This document shows, one piece after another, positions 1-10,933 of a stretch of 64,000 bases of DNA; positions within the stretch are counted from its first letter, which is position 1; every line of letters starts with the position of its first letter. Source of the stretch: Hyparrhenia diplandra (lineage: Eukaryota > Streptophyta > Magnoliopsida > Poales > Poaceae). The notes below the pieces were generated by a model. That model had not been told where the DNA came from and made no database searches. It saw only the letters and a program-made list of their open reading frames with translations. Made by a program: the position numbers and the translations under genes. Location of the stretch: the NCBI GenBank assembly GCA_015847255.1, contig JADLZK010009396.1:62001-126000 (forward strand), read 5' to 3'.

Positions 1-2765
1 TGGTCAGTTGCGCCAAAAGATCCATCATCTCTCTACTGTTAAGATCAGAGAAGGCATCATCATTTGAACAGGCATCTTCCTTCTCTGAATCCTCAGTGGC
101 CTGCTCCGTGTGTGCTGTCAACTCTAACGGGATGTAGAATACCATGCTAACATCTGCCGAACGCCCACTTGCCGAATACTCTTCTGCCGAATGGCTGGCT
201 TCTTGAGTTTTCTTCTTTGGGCGCCACACTTGTTTGCGTTCGGCTGTTGCTTCCTTAAGCTCCCTATTTCTGAGGCGTTGGACTCTTCTCTTCTGGCTCT
301 TCCTTAGACCAGGAGGGCACCACTGTCCCTTTTGCCACACATACTCTTGAGGAGAGTCCAGATCATCATCAGAATCCTCCACATCAGCCCATGCTTGATC
401 TCGCAATTCTTTTACCGACGTGAGGTTTCTTTGTCTTCATTTTTAAGCGACGATCATCCTCCTCGGGAAGCGTGCCCCAGTCTTTCTTGGATGGGGACGG
501 CGGTTGACTCGTGCTGCTCTGTACCGTGGTATTGCTCACCGTATTCGGGGGCAATTATTTCTAGCAGGCAGCTTCAAGCCTTCATTCCAGCAATGCCTAA
601 AGAAAGGACAGTCCCAATGAGACTCCTTTCGTTCTTTCATGTACTCCTCCTGTTCTTGGCGATACATCTCCTCTTCATACCTCCGCTGCTCTTCTGCAAG
701 TTGCTGATCTCTATGATATTGCTTTTCTTGCTGTCTTTGCCATTTGTTCAGCAGTATACGAGATGTCACTCTTGGTTTGGAGGTCTCTCCCTTCTCTGTT
801 CGGCTATTTAGAAACCGAACACGACGCTCCTGGAGCTCTATATCAGACACTTGCCGACTTGGGTCAACTGAACCACTTTGCTTCGCCCTCTTAGAAGTCA
901 AGACTTTCATTGGGCCTTTGCCCTTAGGATCACCGGCGTAAACCTTGCATGTATCGAAAGCAACCATGCCTGCTGGGAAGGGCTCCTTATCCACCTTCAT
1001 GTTGTTGTTGAACTTGAGGAGACCCTGCTGTATAGCCCTCTGAATCTGCTGCCTGAAGATTTGGCAGTCGTTGATGTTGTGCATGATCATATCATGGAAG
1101 CCACAATATTTTCCAGTCTTGACCCAATAACGGACGTCTCATAGAATGATTCTCCGGTAGCTTGATACGTCCTTCTTTGACCAAGAACTCAAAGAGCTTG
1201 TCCGACTTGGAGACGTCGAAGTCATATGCCCCCTTGAGCGTCTTCATCCAGCGCTGGTTAACCTGGACAGGCTCCTTGCCCCAAGCGAATTCGACAAATT
1301 TGCCACCTCTTCTTGGCCGTCATCTTCATCTTCTCCTTCTTCCAGAAAGTGGTGTTATGCCTGATAAGACACATTGCCCCCTTTCTAAAAACGGGTGTCC
1401 TTCTTGATGCTCTGGAACTGATTGGCCATGAGTGACAGGCGCCTTGAGAGTTGTCCAAGGTCATCAAACTCCATGCCGGCTAGCTTTTCCCTGATGGCTG
1501 GATGCATACCCCGAATGGCTACTACGGCAAGAATCGATGGTCCGGCAAATTCAGAGAGTAGCATGAATTCTTTGTTTCTCTGAACCTGTGTAAGAACTCT
1601 TGTGGTGTCTCATTATATTTCTGCGTCAACCCCATCAAGTCAACGAGTTCTTTCTCATTGGAACCACTGTAGAAGTATGAATGGAATTTGTCCTCCAGCT
1701 CAGACCATGTTCCAATAGAATTGGCCGGCAACGTGGCAAACCATGTGAAAGCCGGCCCTGTAAGGGATGATGGGAAGAAGCGAATCCTCCATGCTTCATC
1801 ATTAGCAAGCTCTCCTAACTGAATCAGATACCAACTGACGTGTTCGGTAGTAGAGGTGTCATCTTGTCCAGAGAACTTGGTCAAGTCGGTTGGAGGCTTC
1901 AATCTGGAAGGAAGCGCCACTCTGTTGTACCAATCAGGATAGGGTGACTGATACACATAGGGCCGATTCTTGGGCTTAATCCCAAATTGGTGTTGCATCA
2001 TGTCGGCCATCCTCGCTAGGAGTATATCCACATTTGAATCTTGTGGTCCATGAAATTGTCGACCGGTCGGTGGCCTATATCCGTAATTTGGCATAACATG
2101 AATAGTGGAATAGTCGGTGAACTCTGTATAACTAGGGCCAAAGGGATTTTCTGTCAGAACCCACCGGCCATTGGAGCTATTGAGTAGGTGTTGTATGTTG
2201 GAAGATTCCTGTGTGCACCGAACGCCGCTTCTCCATGTGTCTTGGGCCCGGATTCCCCCGACTTTTCGGTGTCTTGTTCTCCCTCCCGGCTTCTTGATTT
2301 GTAGCTCCTTTCTTTGGTGGTGGCTTTGGCACATGTATGGATCTAGGCCCCGAAAGCTCACCAAGCCGCCTTTCAAAGTGCTCATCAAACTCGGGTCCAA
2401 AGCTACCCTTCATGATATCACGGAAAGTATTGAAGAACACCGTGTTGTGATTAGTCATTGCTCTCCCAACGGCAGCTGCAACAATCTCTTCCATCCGACG
2501 AATTTCTTCAGGAGTCGGTTCTTCATCTTCCTTTCCTGCGCCCCTCTTACGTGCTTAAACTTGCCGAGCATATTTCTTATCACCGGGCATCACTATCTTT
2601 GGAAGATCCGTCTTACGGATGATTGTACCGCTCTTGTTCTTGGAGAAGCACGACATGCACTTTTGCGAGAAGGTCGTGCACATATCTCTCACCATGGTCT
2701 CTAAGTCACTGGCAGGTCATCCATCGGAGCTGAATGACATTGCTCTTGTCGACGTTGTCGGGCAT
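1..2765 (-). pseudogene. Decayed Ty3/Gypsy-type gag
   Basis: Minus-strand structural (gag) coding of an LTR retrotransposon, broken into several frames. The probable start is the ATG complementary to 2763-2765, just inside the leader text 'GGCACGCCCGGTGGG' found before gag in many grass Gypsy elements. The stretch 1522-2110 encodes the conserved retrotransposon gag core (FFPSSLTGPAFTWFATLP, then NETPQEFLHRFRETKNSCY). Farther on, 536-1090 encodes a charged Arg/Glu/Gln-rich coiled region followed by a Cys-His motif (CPFFRHCW...NNCP). The first 330 bases continue in the same sense. Gag would assemble virus-like particles around the element RNA. At least three frame changes separate these blocks, so no full-length protein is possible. 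Protease and polymerase would lie to the left of the window. Superfamily assignment rests on the gag core only. Confidence 0.75.
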
Positions 2766-4743
2766 CGTGTCTTGACCTCGAGTTGGCCCACCGGGCGTGC
2801 CAAAAAGTGTGTAGGCACAAAAATCTGACTCCTGCGCCGCACACACTGACAAGCCGGAATAGCTGGCTTTACTCGACTGCCCGAGTGTCTTGATCCGAAG
2901 GCGTGCCAGTCAATTTGACCTATTAATTGACAAGGAGGTAAACGTGAGATCTGGAACATGCCTGGTGAGACCAAGACAGTTCCGCATGTATGGCTCTAAG
3001 GCGGATGTAAAGACATATAGCTATGAGAGCTATATCGTCGACGGATAATGAATGCATTCGGTAAGCATGTATAAAGATGTAATGTAATAACAGTTGCCGA
3101 ATGATCATAGAAGACATGCTTGAACAAGTAAAATCGATCATCATGGTATGACATCATAAAGCTATATAGCATGGATCGAATTAATTGACAACATGGAACA
3201 TAAACAAGTAACTCATAAATGTAAACCTAATCTAAATGACACATGCATAGGTTTCATCTAACTAGTCCGCCGCACGCGTCTAGCCTTCCTAAACCCGTCG
3301 AGCTTAAACCCTTGCAAGCTAATCCACCGCATGATACCACTTGCTACAGATCTAAACCACTTATCACAACTAGATCAATCCAACGCATGATACAATCTAA
3401 CCATGACAAGCTAAAAGCACGCATACATCTAAACAGATCTATAAATACTCATCACTCGTTGAAACGCGTATGCATAGACAGGTAAAGTACATATGCAAAC
3501 CTAATCTAAAGCAAAGCCAGAGATTTATCCCGATCAGTCCTAACAGCAATCCACCGCATGATACACTGCAACAAGCTAATCCACCGCATGATACGGCTTG
3601 CCAGACTTAACCGTTCTAAACCCTCTTCGTCCTAACAGCTATCCACCGCATGATACACTGCAACAAGCTAATCCACCGCATGATACGGCCTGCCAGACTA
3701 GACTCTAACAATAGGTAGACTCACACATGCAAGATATGAGTAAACACATAACTGTATTCGGCAAGCTTGCCGAACCAGGGTCCATGAAGAAAGAACTCAC
3801 ACGCAAAACCTTAGCCTACCGCACGACTCATGACTAAACGCGCAAGAACCCGCAACACGTGACAACCTAGATTGATCTAGGCTCAGCTATGAAGGAACAG
3901 ATAGATCTAATGACAAGCTAATGATGATCATTGGAAGAATTGATGACATCTAGATCTAATATAAGATAAAGCCGAGCCACATCAATCTAAATTGGGCAAA
4001 AGTGTGTGCAATCATAATTAAATAAATAAATAAATGAATAAGAAGCATGCACCACTTGGTAACTTAATGAATTCATTAGATTTGCCAGATCTAATGAAGC
4101 CGATAACTAGCTCTAAGCCAGACCTTAGCCCACCGGATGGCTCATGATCGACAAAGAACCATCTTGTCCCTGATAGCTTAAATCCGCCTGACGATACTAA
4201 GCGTGAACAAGACTACTTGCAATAATCTAAATCCGCCTGACGATACTAGACATGGTGCAAGGTTGCCGGTATTTTATGGAGGTCGACGGGTCGATGATTC
4301 CTCTCTCGCAGTAGATCGACGACACGATCGGACTCGAAGGGTGGCACGGAGCCAAGGCACGGAGCCGGGTTTGTTGTATTGATTTGGTAGATCATTTTAC
4401 GATTGCCGGGGTCTCATATTTATACCCCGGGCTTGACGAGTCCTAACTAATTACGAATAAACATAAGGAAAATATCTAGCTAAGATACATTGTCCTCCAA
4501 GCCTTCTCGGAGTCGTGAGATTGCACGTGACGTGGGCCCTCATCCCGGATATTCCTCCTAAAGCTTCACATCCGTTGAACCATCTCGTGTTCAACTCCTC
4601 CTCGGACTCGGGCTTCTAGCCGAATAACGCTTCTTCGAATGCTACAAAGTACCATGATTGTCGCCAAAGCCGAATGACTTCTTACCGAATGATCATGTGC
4701 CGACCGCTCGTCATTCATGCCTTACCAAATTTTGGTGTTAACA
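2766..4743 (-). mobile_element. 5' LTR and leader of the minus-strand Gypsy-type element
   Basis: The LTR begins, on the minus strand, with TGTTAACACC (complement of 4734-4743) and has a TATA-like TATAAATA around 4417-4424, as expected for an LTR promoter driving the gag to its left. The inner LTR boundary and primer-binding site could not be fixed. The interior contains the tandem motif listed separately. No protein coding is seen here; the short frames are chance. Confidence 0.6.
3324..3700. repeat. Internal CCACCGCATGATAC repeat cluster
   Basis: The 14-mer CCACCGCATGATAC occurs at 3324, 3551, 3581, 3643 and 3673, with a one-base variant at 3380. The copies at 3551/3581 and 3643/3673 lie in a block of about 65 bp duplicated at 92-bp spacing. 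A related motif, AATCCGCCTGACGATACTA, occurs at about 4183 and 4226. The cluster lies inside the leader/LTR of the Gypsy-type element. Confidence 0.75.
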
Positions 4744-5222
4744 CTCTTGATTAGAGGGATAGTATCTAGTGTATGCGCGGTGCTTAGACTAGAGTTATCG
4801 TGAATGAACCTTTTGGCTTGAAATCGGTGTTGCATCATAAAGGTGACTTTTATAGCTTTATTGAATCATCGTAGCCCACTTCCCGTCAAGAAGTGAACGG
4901 TAGGCTTTCCCCTTGTTCTTAGTAGAGTAATTTTGCTTTACTTTATAAAGGATTAGCGTCCACGATAGAATAAATAAAGCGGGGTTTATCGAGATTAGAA
5001 CAAGAAGTCGGTTGTCTCCTAATTCTAGCTAGTTTCTTAAGTACTTTCGATTGTGAAGTGGATTGGGTAAATGCTAGTTATATTCACCTCTTTTGTTCCT
5101 TTGGGTTCGATATTTTAAAACCGGGAGTTCATCTTTTGGTGAAGTGCTACAACGGTATTTCTATCTCGTGAGCTTGCGGATACCTTTATCTTTATTGTGT
5201 TCATATAATTTATACCAACAGA
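4744..5222 (+). repeat. LTR 3'-end remnant
   Basis: The text 'GTGAAGTGCTACAACGGTAT ... CTTGCGGATACC ... ACCAACA' near 5138-5220 matches the style of the 3' end of grass Gypsy LTRs, and similar phrases recur near 20550, 42810 and 46855. No second LTR or coding is attached. The younger minus-strand element abuts it at 4743, which suggests an insertion into this older element. Confidence 0.4.
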
Positions 5223-7721
5223 GTAGCAAGTCATTTGTCTTGCCATCCCGCCGGTAGCGGCTAAGACCAAGGCTCCGCTTTTCCTTCTTGTCGCTCGTTC
5301 ATCGCGCCCCCGATCTTGCCTAAGCCCGGCATTCGCGCCGCCGACCGTCATGCTGCGCAGAACGCCCCGCTGTCCACGAACCCTTGGTCTGCCATGCCGC
5401 TCGCATCCAGGGACAGCAGCAGCGCCACCAACAGTGAGGCTTTGCCTCCACTGCACCTCACCGAGAGCAAAGACCAAGCACCGGTGAGTTGCCTTGGCCA
5501 AAAGCCCCTCCTTTTTCCATGGCCTTACCGACGATATGCTAAGTCCGCCATTCGTGCCGCTTTTCTTAATACTGCAGGCAAACAGTGGTCGTGCTGCACC
5601 TCCGCAGGTGCACCGTCACGCCCCAGCCACCTATGATCAGCCCGACCACCCACAACTATGTACAACAGCAGCACCACGCCTTCATTGTGCCTATCGGTGA
5701 GCTACCATAGTCCAAGGACCTCGCTTTGTTCCCTTATGTTACCATTGAGACTGAGGTCGGCCTTCGTGTCGTGTTGTACGCCTTGCAGGAAACCACAGCC
5801 TCCTCTCCGCTGCCCATGTCATCGTCATCCCATCTTTATGCCGACAGTGAGCTGCCATGAACAAGGCCCATTCTTTTCCTACCTATTAGTGAACTAGCCG
5901 TCTACCATGCCTGAGACCGGCCGTCGTGCCGAGTTTGATGTTGTGCAGGGAACGCCATGCCTTGTTTGACCATGGCATGATTGCCAGCTCCATCGACGTC
6001 CGAAGCTCGCCGAAACAAGCCGCTACACCCCTTTTTTCTTCCAAGGTTGGACCTTTGATCCCGTTGACGTCGTTCGCGACGTCGACCTCTCAATATTATT
6101 GATCATTAATCATCGTTGTTCCTATACTTGTTTTGCACTCATGAACACTCATTAATGATACATCCATCTTGTGACTCATGATCAATCTTTATATTTTCTA
6201 TCGTTGCTTGTGTCGTGCCTTCGTGCCAGCCTATTTTTCTATTTCTCTATCTCTTATGTTATGGAATGTGCCACTCCGTTCATTGTGGTCGTGTTGTGTG
6301 TCGACTTGGTGTTGACGCTTGTCTGTTGACCACGCTGTCGAGCCGGTTGAGTGGATCGTATCTCGTTCGAACGTTTCGGTAGTGGGTTCATCCCGAAATG
6401 GCCGTAATGCCAAGCGTAACTCGTCTCCTCATGTTTTTAGTTGTCTCTATCGCGCTATGATTGTTAGTTCCTACTCCCGTCCCGCAAACATGGTCATTGT
6501 GGACTCGACTTCAATATTAAATATCGACGCGGGATCCTAACCGCACATGTCGAGCCCTCCATGACCAAGTTTAGTGGGATACGAACTGGGAGCCAACTTT
6601 AGTAGAGCGAAGGGTGCCAACTTGCTTAGGTAAAGCTCATGGCCCTTCCATGGCCATCAGGTTTCTACCTTCTTTTTCGCAGTTTTTATCCTTGCCTTCT
6701 CGTATGCTTATACCGCATCGACTTTAGCATTCCGCGGATCTAGCGATGACAACCGCACTGCTACGAACCGTAGGAATAGCCTTGTGTTGTTAGATGCACG
6801 GTCGTGGTGCCCTACGAGGGGGTTTGGATTGTTGGACCGTTCTTCTCTCCCAACCTGCGCCGTCCTATGGTGAGTTGGTTGAAAGAGTGCGGATCCTGTT
6901 TCTTCTTGTCTCGTGTCTCAATCCTCGTCAGTCTAGTAAGGCGTTGATTGAGCTTTCGCTTGTTTGGTATTTATTGTTGTTTTGATTCCATTCTTTGATT
7001 CCCGTCGTTGCAATGACGAGTGGATCAGAGCGATGTGAATCCCGTGTTCTTCATTCGAATCTTCATGCTTAGTCACTTCTCTCGATTCCCGTTAATCTAA
7101 TAACATTTGGATCAAAAGTTAGTGAGCAGTGGTGTTTGCTTAGGATGAGCTAGGGCTTATGCCATTTACCCGGGAGCCGTACAGGTCGACACGATCGACC
7201 CGTTAAGTACGAGCTAGGCTATGACTTGAGCTCATGCTTAGCAAACCTTCACTTCTTTTATTTTAGTCCAAGGATCAGACATCCGCCGAGGGGGCTCAGT
7301 TGTCATCTTTTGAGTTCCTTCCATATCATAGTCCTTTTTAGTCCCGTCACCTCTTTAGTTGATTGATTGTCCTCTTGCTTGGTGTAGTCTCGCGCTATAG
7401 TTCATTTCGCAGATAGTGTTGGATCGGAACTTGATGGAGAAAGAGAGCAAGGAGGACGATAGGACCGTGGAGTGGATTTGACCTAGGAGGAGGAGACCCC
7501 GGTGTACGACTACGCCAACTAACAGAGACTAATACCACTACTACCTCGACATCGCAAGTGTTATGGCAGCACTTTACTTAGAGAATCCTATTTAGACATT
7601 GCAAGTAGATATGCTAACGCTTTACTTTTACTTCTTTTCTAGTATATGATGCATACTTGCTTGCACTTTCTGCTATCTATGCTAGCACACTTACGTTATA
7701 TACTTGAGAGCCGGATTATAT
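5223..7721. other. No gene recognised; probable old LTR-type DNA
   Basis: There are no conserved protein motifs on either strand. Frames at 5115-6093 have unstructured composition. From about 6560 to 7720 the text (short imperfect phrases, AT-rich stretches such as 'CTATGCTAGCACACTTACG') resembles eroded Gypsy LTR/leader DNA. The right edge is the reticulon fragment. I could not delimit any element. Confidence 0.4.
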
Positions 7722-8034
7722 GAGGGGGTGCAACTGTCATCTGGGTTCTGTTCGAAGTGCTTGATTACCATCTCCTGACTCTGATATCCCATGTAATGAT
7801 TGGTGTGTTTGCCATCTTATTCCTCTGGTCCAAAGCTACCACCTTTATCAAGAAGTGAGTATTGAGACATAGGATGCCTCACATATTCCATTTAAGGCGT
7901 AAATCCATCTTATTTATGTCAATGTGTTGCCTCTGCAGGAGTCCACCAGATATTCCAAGAGTCTGAGATACCTGAGGATCTTGTTGTGAATGTTTCACGA
8001 GCATTATGCAATGACATCAATAGAGCACTTCACT
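7722..8034 (+). pseudogene. Reticulon gene fragment (copy of exons 2-3)
   Basis: This segment is nearly identical to 13793-14104 in the reticulon gene about 6 kb downstream. It includes the end of exon 2, the complete intron 2 with its GT and AG ends, and the first two thirds of exon 3. Retention of the intron shows the copy arose at DNA level, not through mRNA. It starts at GGGGGTGCAACTG and stops abruptly after CACTT, with unrelated DNA on both sides. A small change (CCAAGAGTCTGAGATACC against CCAGTAGTGCAGATACC) shifts the frame, so it cannot encode the domain. It could be a transposon-captured fragment or a local duplication remnant; no terminal repeats of a carrier were found. Confidence 0.9.
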
Positions 8035-8589
8035 TACCCTGCATTGTGATCAACGATGCCATTCGTCGGACAAGGGTGCTAGCTCATCAGCTCAGGCTCA
8101 ATGAGCCTGTCCGGATGATGCTGCTGAGGAGGACCAATGGTTCTTCTGGAGGAGGAATCTGCACCAAGACCGGCGGTGAGGAGAGCTCTAGCACCTGCCC
8201 CAGCTCTAGCCAGGAGGGCACTCGCTTCAGTACTTGCTGCACCTACACCAGTCCCTGCTATAAATGCTCCTATCAGGTATGTGGTGAGCCAAGGATCACC
8301 ACCTCTACCTAGGATACGCACCATACCAGGTCAGAACCCAGAAACGAACGCCCACCCACATGTGCCTGCCTTCCGCATGTGTTGCCCCCGCATGTGCCTG
8401 CCCCGCATGCGCCGCTCCACTCGCATGCCTGTGTCGATGCGCGTGCAATGCATGCACTGGTCCACGCCTTGTGCACGCAGCCTGCTCGTGTGCATGCAGG
8501 TGGGCACCCCCTATGACTACATCGCTTCTCGTGATGGATCGTCTGCGCCTATGGAGAACAGTCTCAACATGTATCCACTTTCTATTGAA
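8035..8589. other. Unassigned GC-rich stretch with CATGTGCCTGCC-like repeats
   Basis: A GC-rich region follows the reticulon fragment. Around 8360-8480 the words CGCATG, TGCCTGCC and GCATGC recur, giving Cys/Arg-rich frames in several registers, which is typical of simple repeats rather than coding. No homology was recognised. Confidence 0.3.
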
Positions 8590-9200
8590 ACATGAACTAC
8601 TTCAACATATTACTCAAAATAGTTGAAATATTTTGAATACATGGTTGCAACAGATGTGTGCAACCTATACAACGTCCAAATAAAATCCTTACGACATAAG
8701 TTTAAAACGAAATGAAACATTAGAACACATTGTTGCAACATATGTGGGGAACATATGCAACGTCCATTCAATAAATATCAACTACAACATCGGGCAAACA
8801 CTATTGCAACAAACAAGCAATTGCTATTGCAACACCTCAAACACTACTACCGCAACAATGTAAATCAACTGTTGCAAAACCCAATGAAACAAAAGAAATA
8901 TGCTTGTTGAAACATCACAAAAGAATTTGCCGCAATGTAACCTCGTCAAGCAACATCAACCTAACGAGGATGAAACATCAAACAAAAGCCTACCGCAATA
9001 GAAGTTCATAAAAACCTATCTGTGTTTCTCAGATCCAGATCCAGGAGAGAGGAGGAGGAGGAAGATAGCTCCATCCAGATGAGGAGGAGAAGCAACAACG
9101 GGAGGAGGAGGGAGGGAGGGAGGAAGCAAGGGAAAACATCCACTACAACAATACAAAACAACCACTGCAACACCGTAAAAACGTTGTTGCAATAACCAAA
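8590..9200. repeat. GTTGCAAC-rich dispersed repeat
   Basis: The text repeatedly uses GTTGCAAC, GCAACA(T) and GAAACA words ('TGTTGCAACATATGTG', 'ACTACCGCAACAATG'). This style is familiar from non-autonomous DNA transposon interiors in grasses. Terminal inverted repeats and a target duplication were not found, so the family is unresolved. Confidence 0.4.
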
Positions 9201-10106
9201 AAAAAGGAGGAGAATGAGGCTTGCGCCCAGATTTGGGCTGTTTGCCGTCGGCAACGTCGGGTTCCTCGATCCACCATTTGGAGGGCTCCATGGATTCACC
9301 AGGGACAGATAAGTGCTCTGTGGATCCACCACGGGACGTGCAGCGGGCACCACTAGCGCTGTCGAGGTTGGGGGCGCTATGGTGGAGGCGGCACGCTGGC
9401 TCGAACTCCGCCGGGTAGAAGCTGGGCGCACGCTGGAGCCGCGTCGGGGCATGGTGGAGGTCGACGATGCGGCGCAGCAGCCTGCTAGACTTTTCTGCGT
9501 GCGGCGAGCAAAATACATGAGAGAAAAAGCGGCGCGTTGCAGGTTGGGCGGGCGCATGAGCGAGCACAGAGCGCATGGCACGGTGCGCCGGGGGGAGCAA
9601 GGCGGCGTGCGGTGCACAAGCGAGGAGGAAGCGAAGGCGTGATGGAGAATGAGTGAAGAGGAAGGCGTGATGGAGAACGAGTGAAGAGGAAGGAGAGAGA
9701 ACGGTTGGAGGACAGATGAGCGCGTCCATTGGATAAAACGAGGCAGAGTGCGGGGGCAGCTAATTTAGACCGGTAGCCCATAAAACGCACGATTCGATTA
9801 GAGTAGGGCGCTCTAAGTAGAGAGCATATAGATGGACTAAAAATAAAGCAGCACGGTGACACGAAAGCAATCCGCAGCATTCAGCGGCGCCGCACGCTGG
9901 CCTTGCGTTGCCACGGTGCCGCATACTGGAGTAATTTCTTTTCTTTTCCTTATAAAAAGGGAGTAATTTCCTTTCCCCCTCGAAACCACCCTTCGTCGTC
10001 ATATAAATCCTTGTGTGTACACGTAGCAGGTCGATAACCAGGAGTGGCGACACGTCGTAAGTCGCGACGGCCGTTTCTTTCGCGCTGTAGAGTGTTTTTC
10101 TAGAGA
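9201..10106. other. GC-rich then AT-rich intergenic DNA upstream of the reticulon gene
   Basis: The region 9220-9760 is GC-rich and open in several frames on both strands at once, with low-complexity Ser/Arg/Leu/Pro translations and no motif. This is best read as non-coding. The stretch 9900-10106 is mixed flanking or distal promoter DNA. Confidence 0.35.
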
Positions 10107-10165
10107 TCTCCATCCACCTCTCGCTCTATCTTCTTTTCCCCACGAAGAGAAGGCGGCGAGAGCAT
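10107..10165 (+). repeat. 59-bp direct repeat, copy 1
   Basis: This is an exact copy of 10629-10687 (begins TCTCCATCCACCTCTCGCTC, ends GGCGGCGAGAGCAT), spaced 522 bp. The pyrimidine-rich text followed by GAAGAGAAGGCGGCGAGAG looks like grass 5'-leader sequence. The second copy lies about 110 bp before the first ATG of the reticulon locus, so a duplicated leader or promoter-proximal segment is likely. Confidence 0.9.
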
Positions 10166-10628
10166 CTCTTACTATCGAATCTCAAGTTCAAGCTCGAGCA
10201 CCTCAACGTGCCACGTCGTATAAAAATCCTAAGCCGTCCGATCGTCTGACAATTTACAACATACGGCTAAAATAAGTTCATCGTATATAGCCTCTGGGGA
10301 CCTCTAGAAGATTCAGCGAGTCACCGTAAAAATCAAGTCAAACAAGCAACAAATAAAAAAATAAAAATAAAAAGGCACTTCCATCCTCCAGCGGCGCCGC
10401 AAGAGAACGACGTGAACAACACGTGTCTTCCATCATAACGCCTTCTAACATTCTTTTCTTCATCATTCAGTAAAAAAAGAGGTATATAAAAAACAAATCT
10501 CAAGGCCATCATAGATAAACCCCAGTAAAAAGAAGACACATCTCGAATAACCAGGACCTGAGGCGATAGATAGAAGAAAGCGACGCGACGGCAGGTACTT
10601 TCATCATCTGTGATGAATTTTCTATAAT

Positions 10629-10687
10629 TCTCCATCCACCTCTCGCTCTATCTTCTTTTCCCCACGAAGAGAAGGCGGCGAGAGCAT
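10629..10687 (+). repeat. 59-bp direct repeat, copy 2 (reticulon leader)
   Basis: Second copy of the repeat at 10107-10165, with no mismatches seen. It lies close to the reticulon exon 1 and is a candidate transcribed leader. Confidence 0.9.
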
Positions 10688-10798
10688 ACTAAGCAAAAAC
10701 CACACATCTTGCACATCGCTAGGAGACCGACACAGATACTCCTAGAGAGTAAGGGGAAAGGTTCGCTTCTTCTCACAGGTTGTTTTCCTTTGGGTGCC

Positions 10799-10897
10799 AT
10801 GGCCGATCCGGCGGAGGAGAACGTTGCCTCGAAGCCACCGACCCCGGCGGCCCCAGCCGAGGCGCCTCGGACCCGCCCCTGCAGCAAGGGCTGCTGA
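10799..10897 (+). other. Upstream reading frame in the reticulon exon 1
   Basis: ATG in a strong plant context (GTGCCATGGCC) opens a 32-codon frame, MADPAEENVASKPPTP..., ending at TGA 10895-10897. It is in the same frame as the reticulon start at 10934, with no other stop between them. It is either an upstream ORF that could damp translation, or the ancestral Ala/Pro-rich N-terminus cut off by one stop codon. An Ala-rich alternative frame (10863-10940) also hints at compensating frameshifts in an older, longer N-terminus. Confidence 0.55.
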
Positions 10898-10933
10898 CGG
10901 CGCCTCAGCGGAGAAGGTGTCTGCTCCGGCGCC

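Noticed and set aside
3324..3700. CRISPR-like look of regularly repeated 14-mers
   Set aside because: Spacing is irregular, spacers are themselves duplicated, and the context is a plant LTR element.
5115..5897. Several 70-130-codon frames as a small gene cluster
   Set aside because: No motifs, inconsistent codon use, and located between retroelement fragments.
9006..9729. Overlapping long frames on both strands (up to 237 codons)
   Set aside because: GC-rich DNA open in several registers at once, low-complexity Ser/Leu/Pro/Arg translations, no domain, and directly beside a dispersed repeat.
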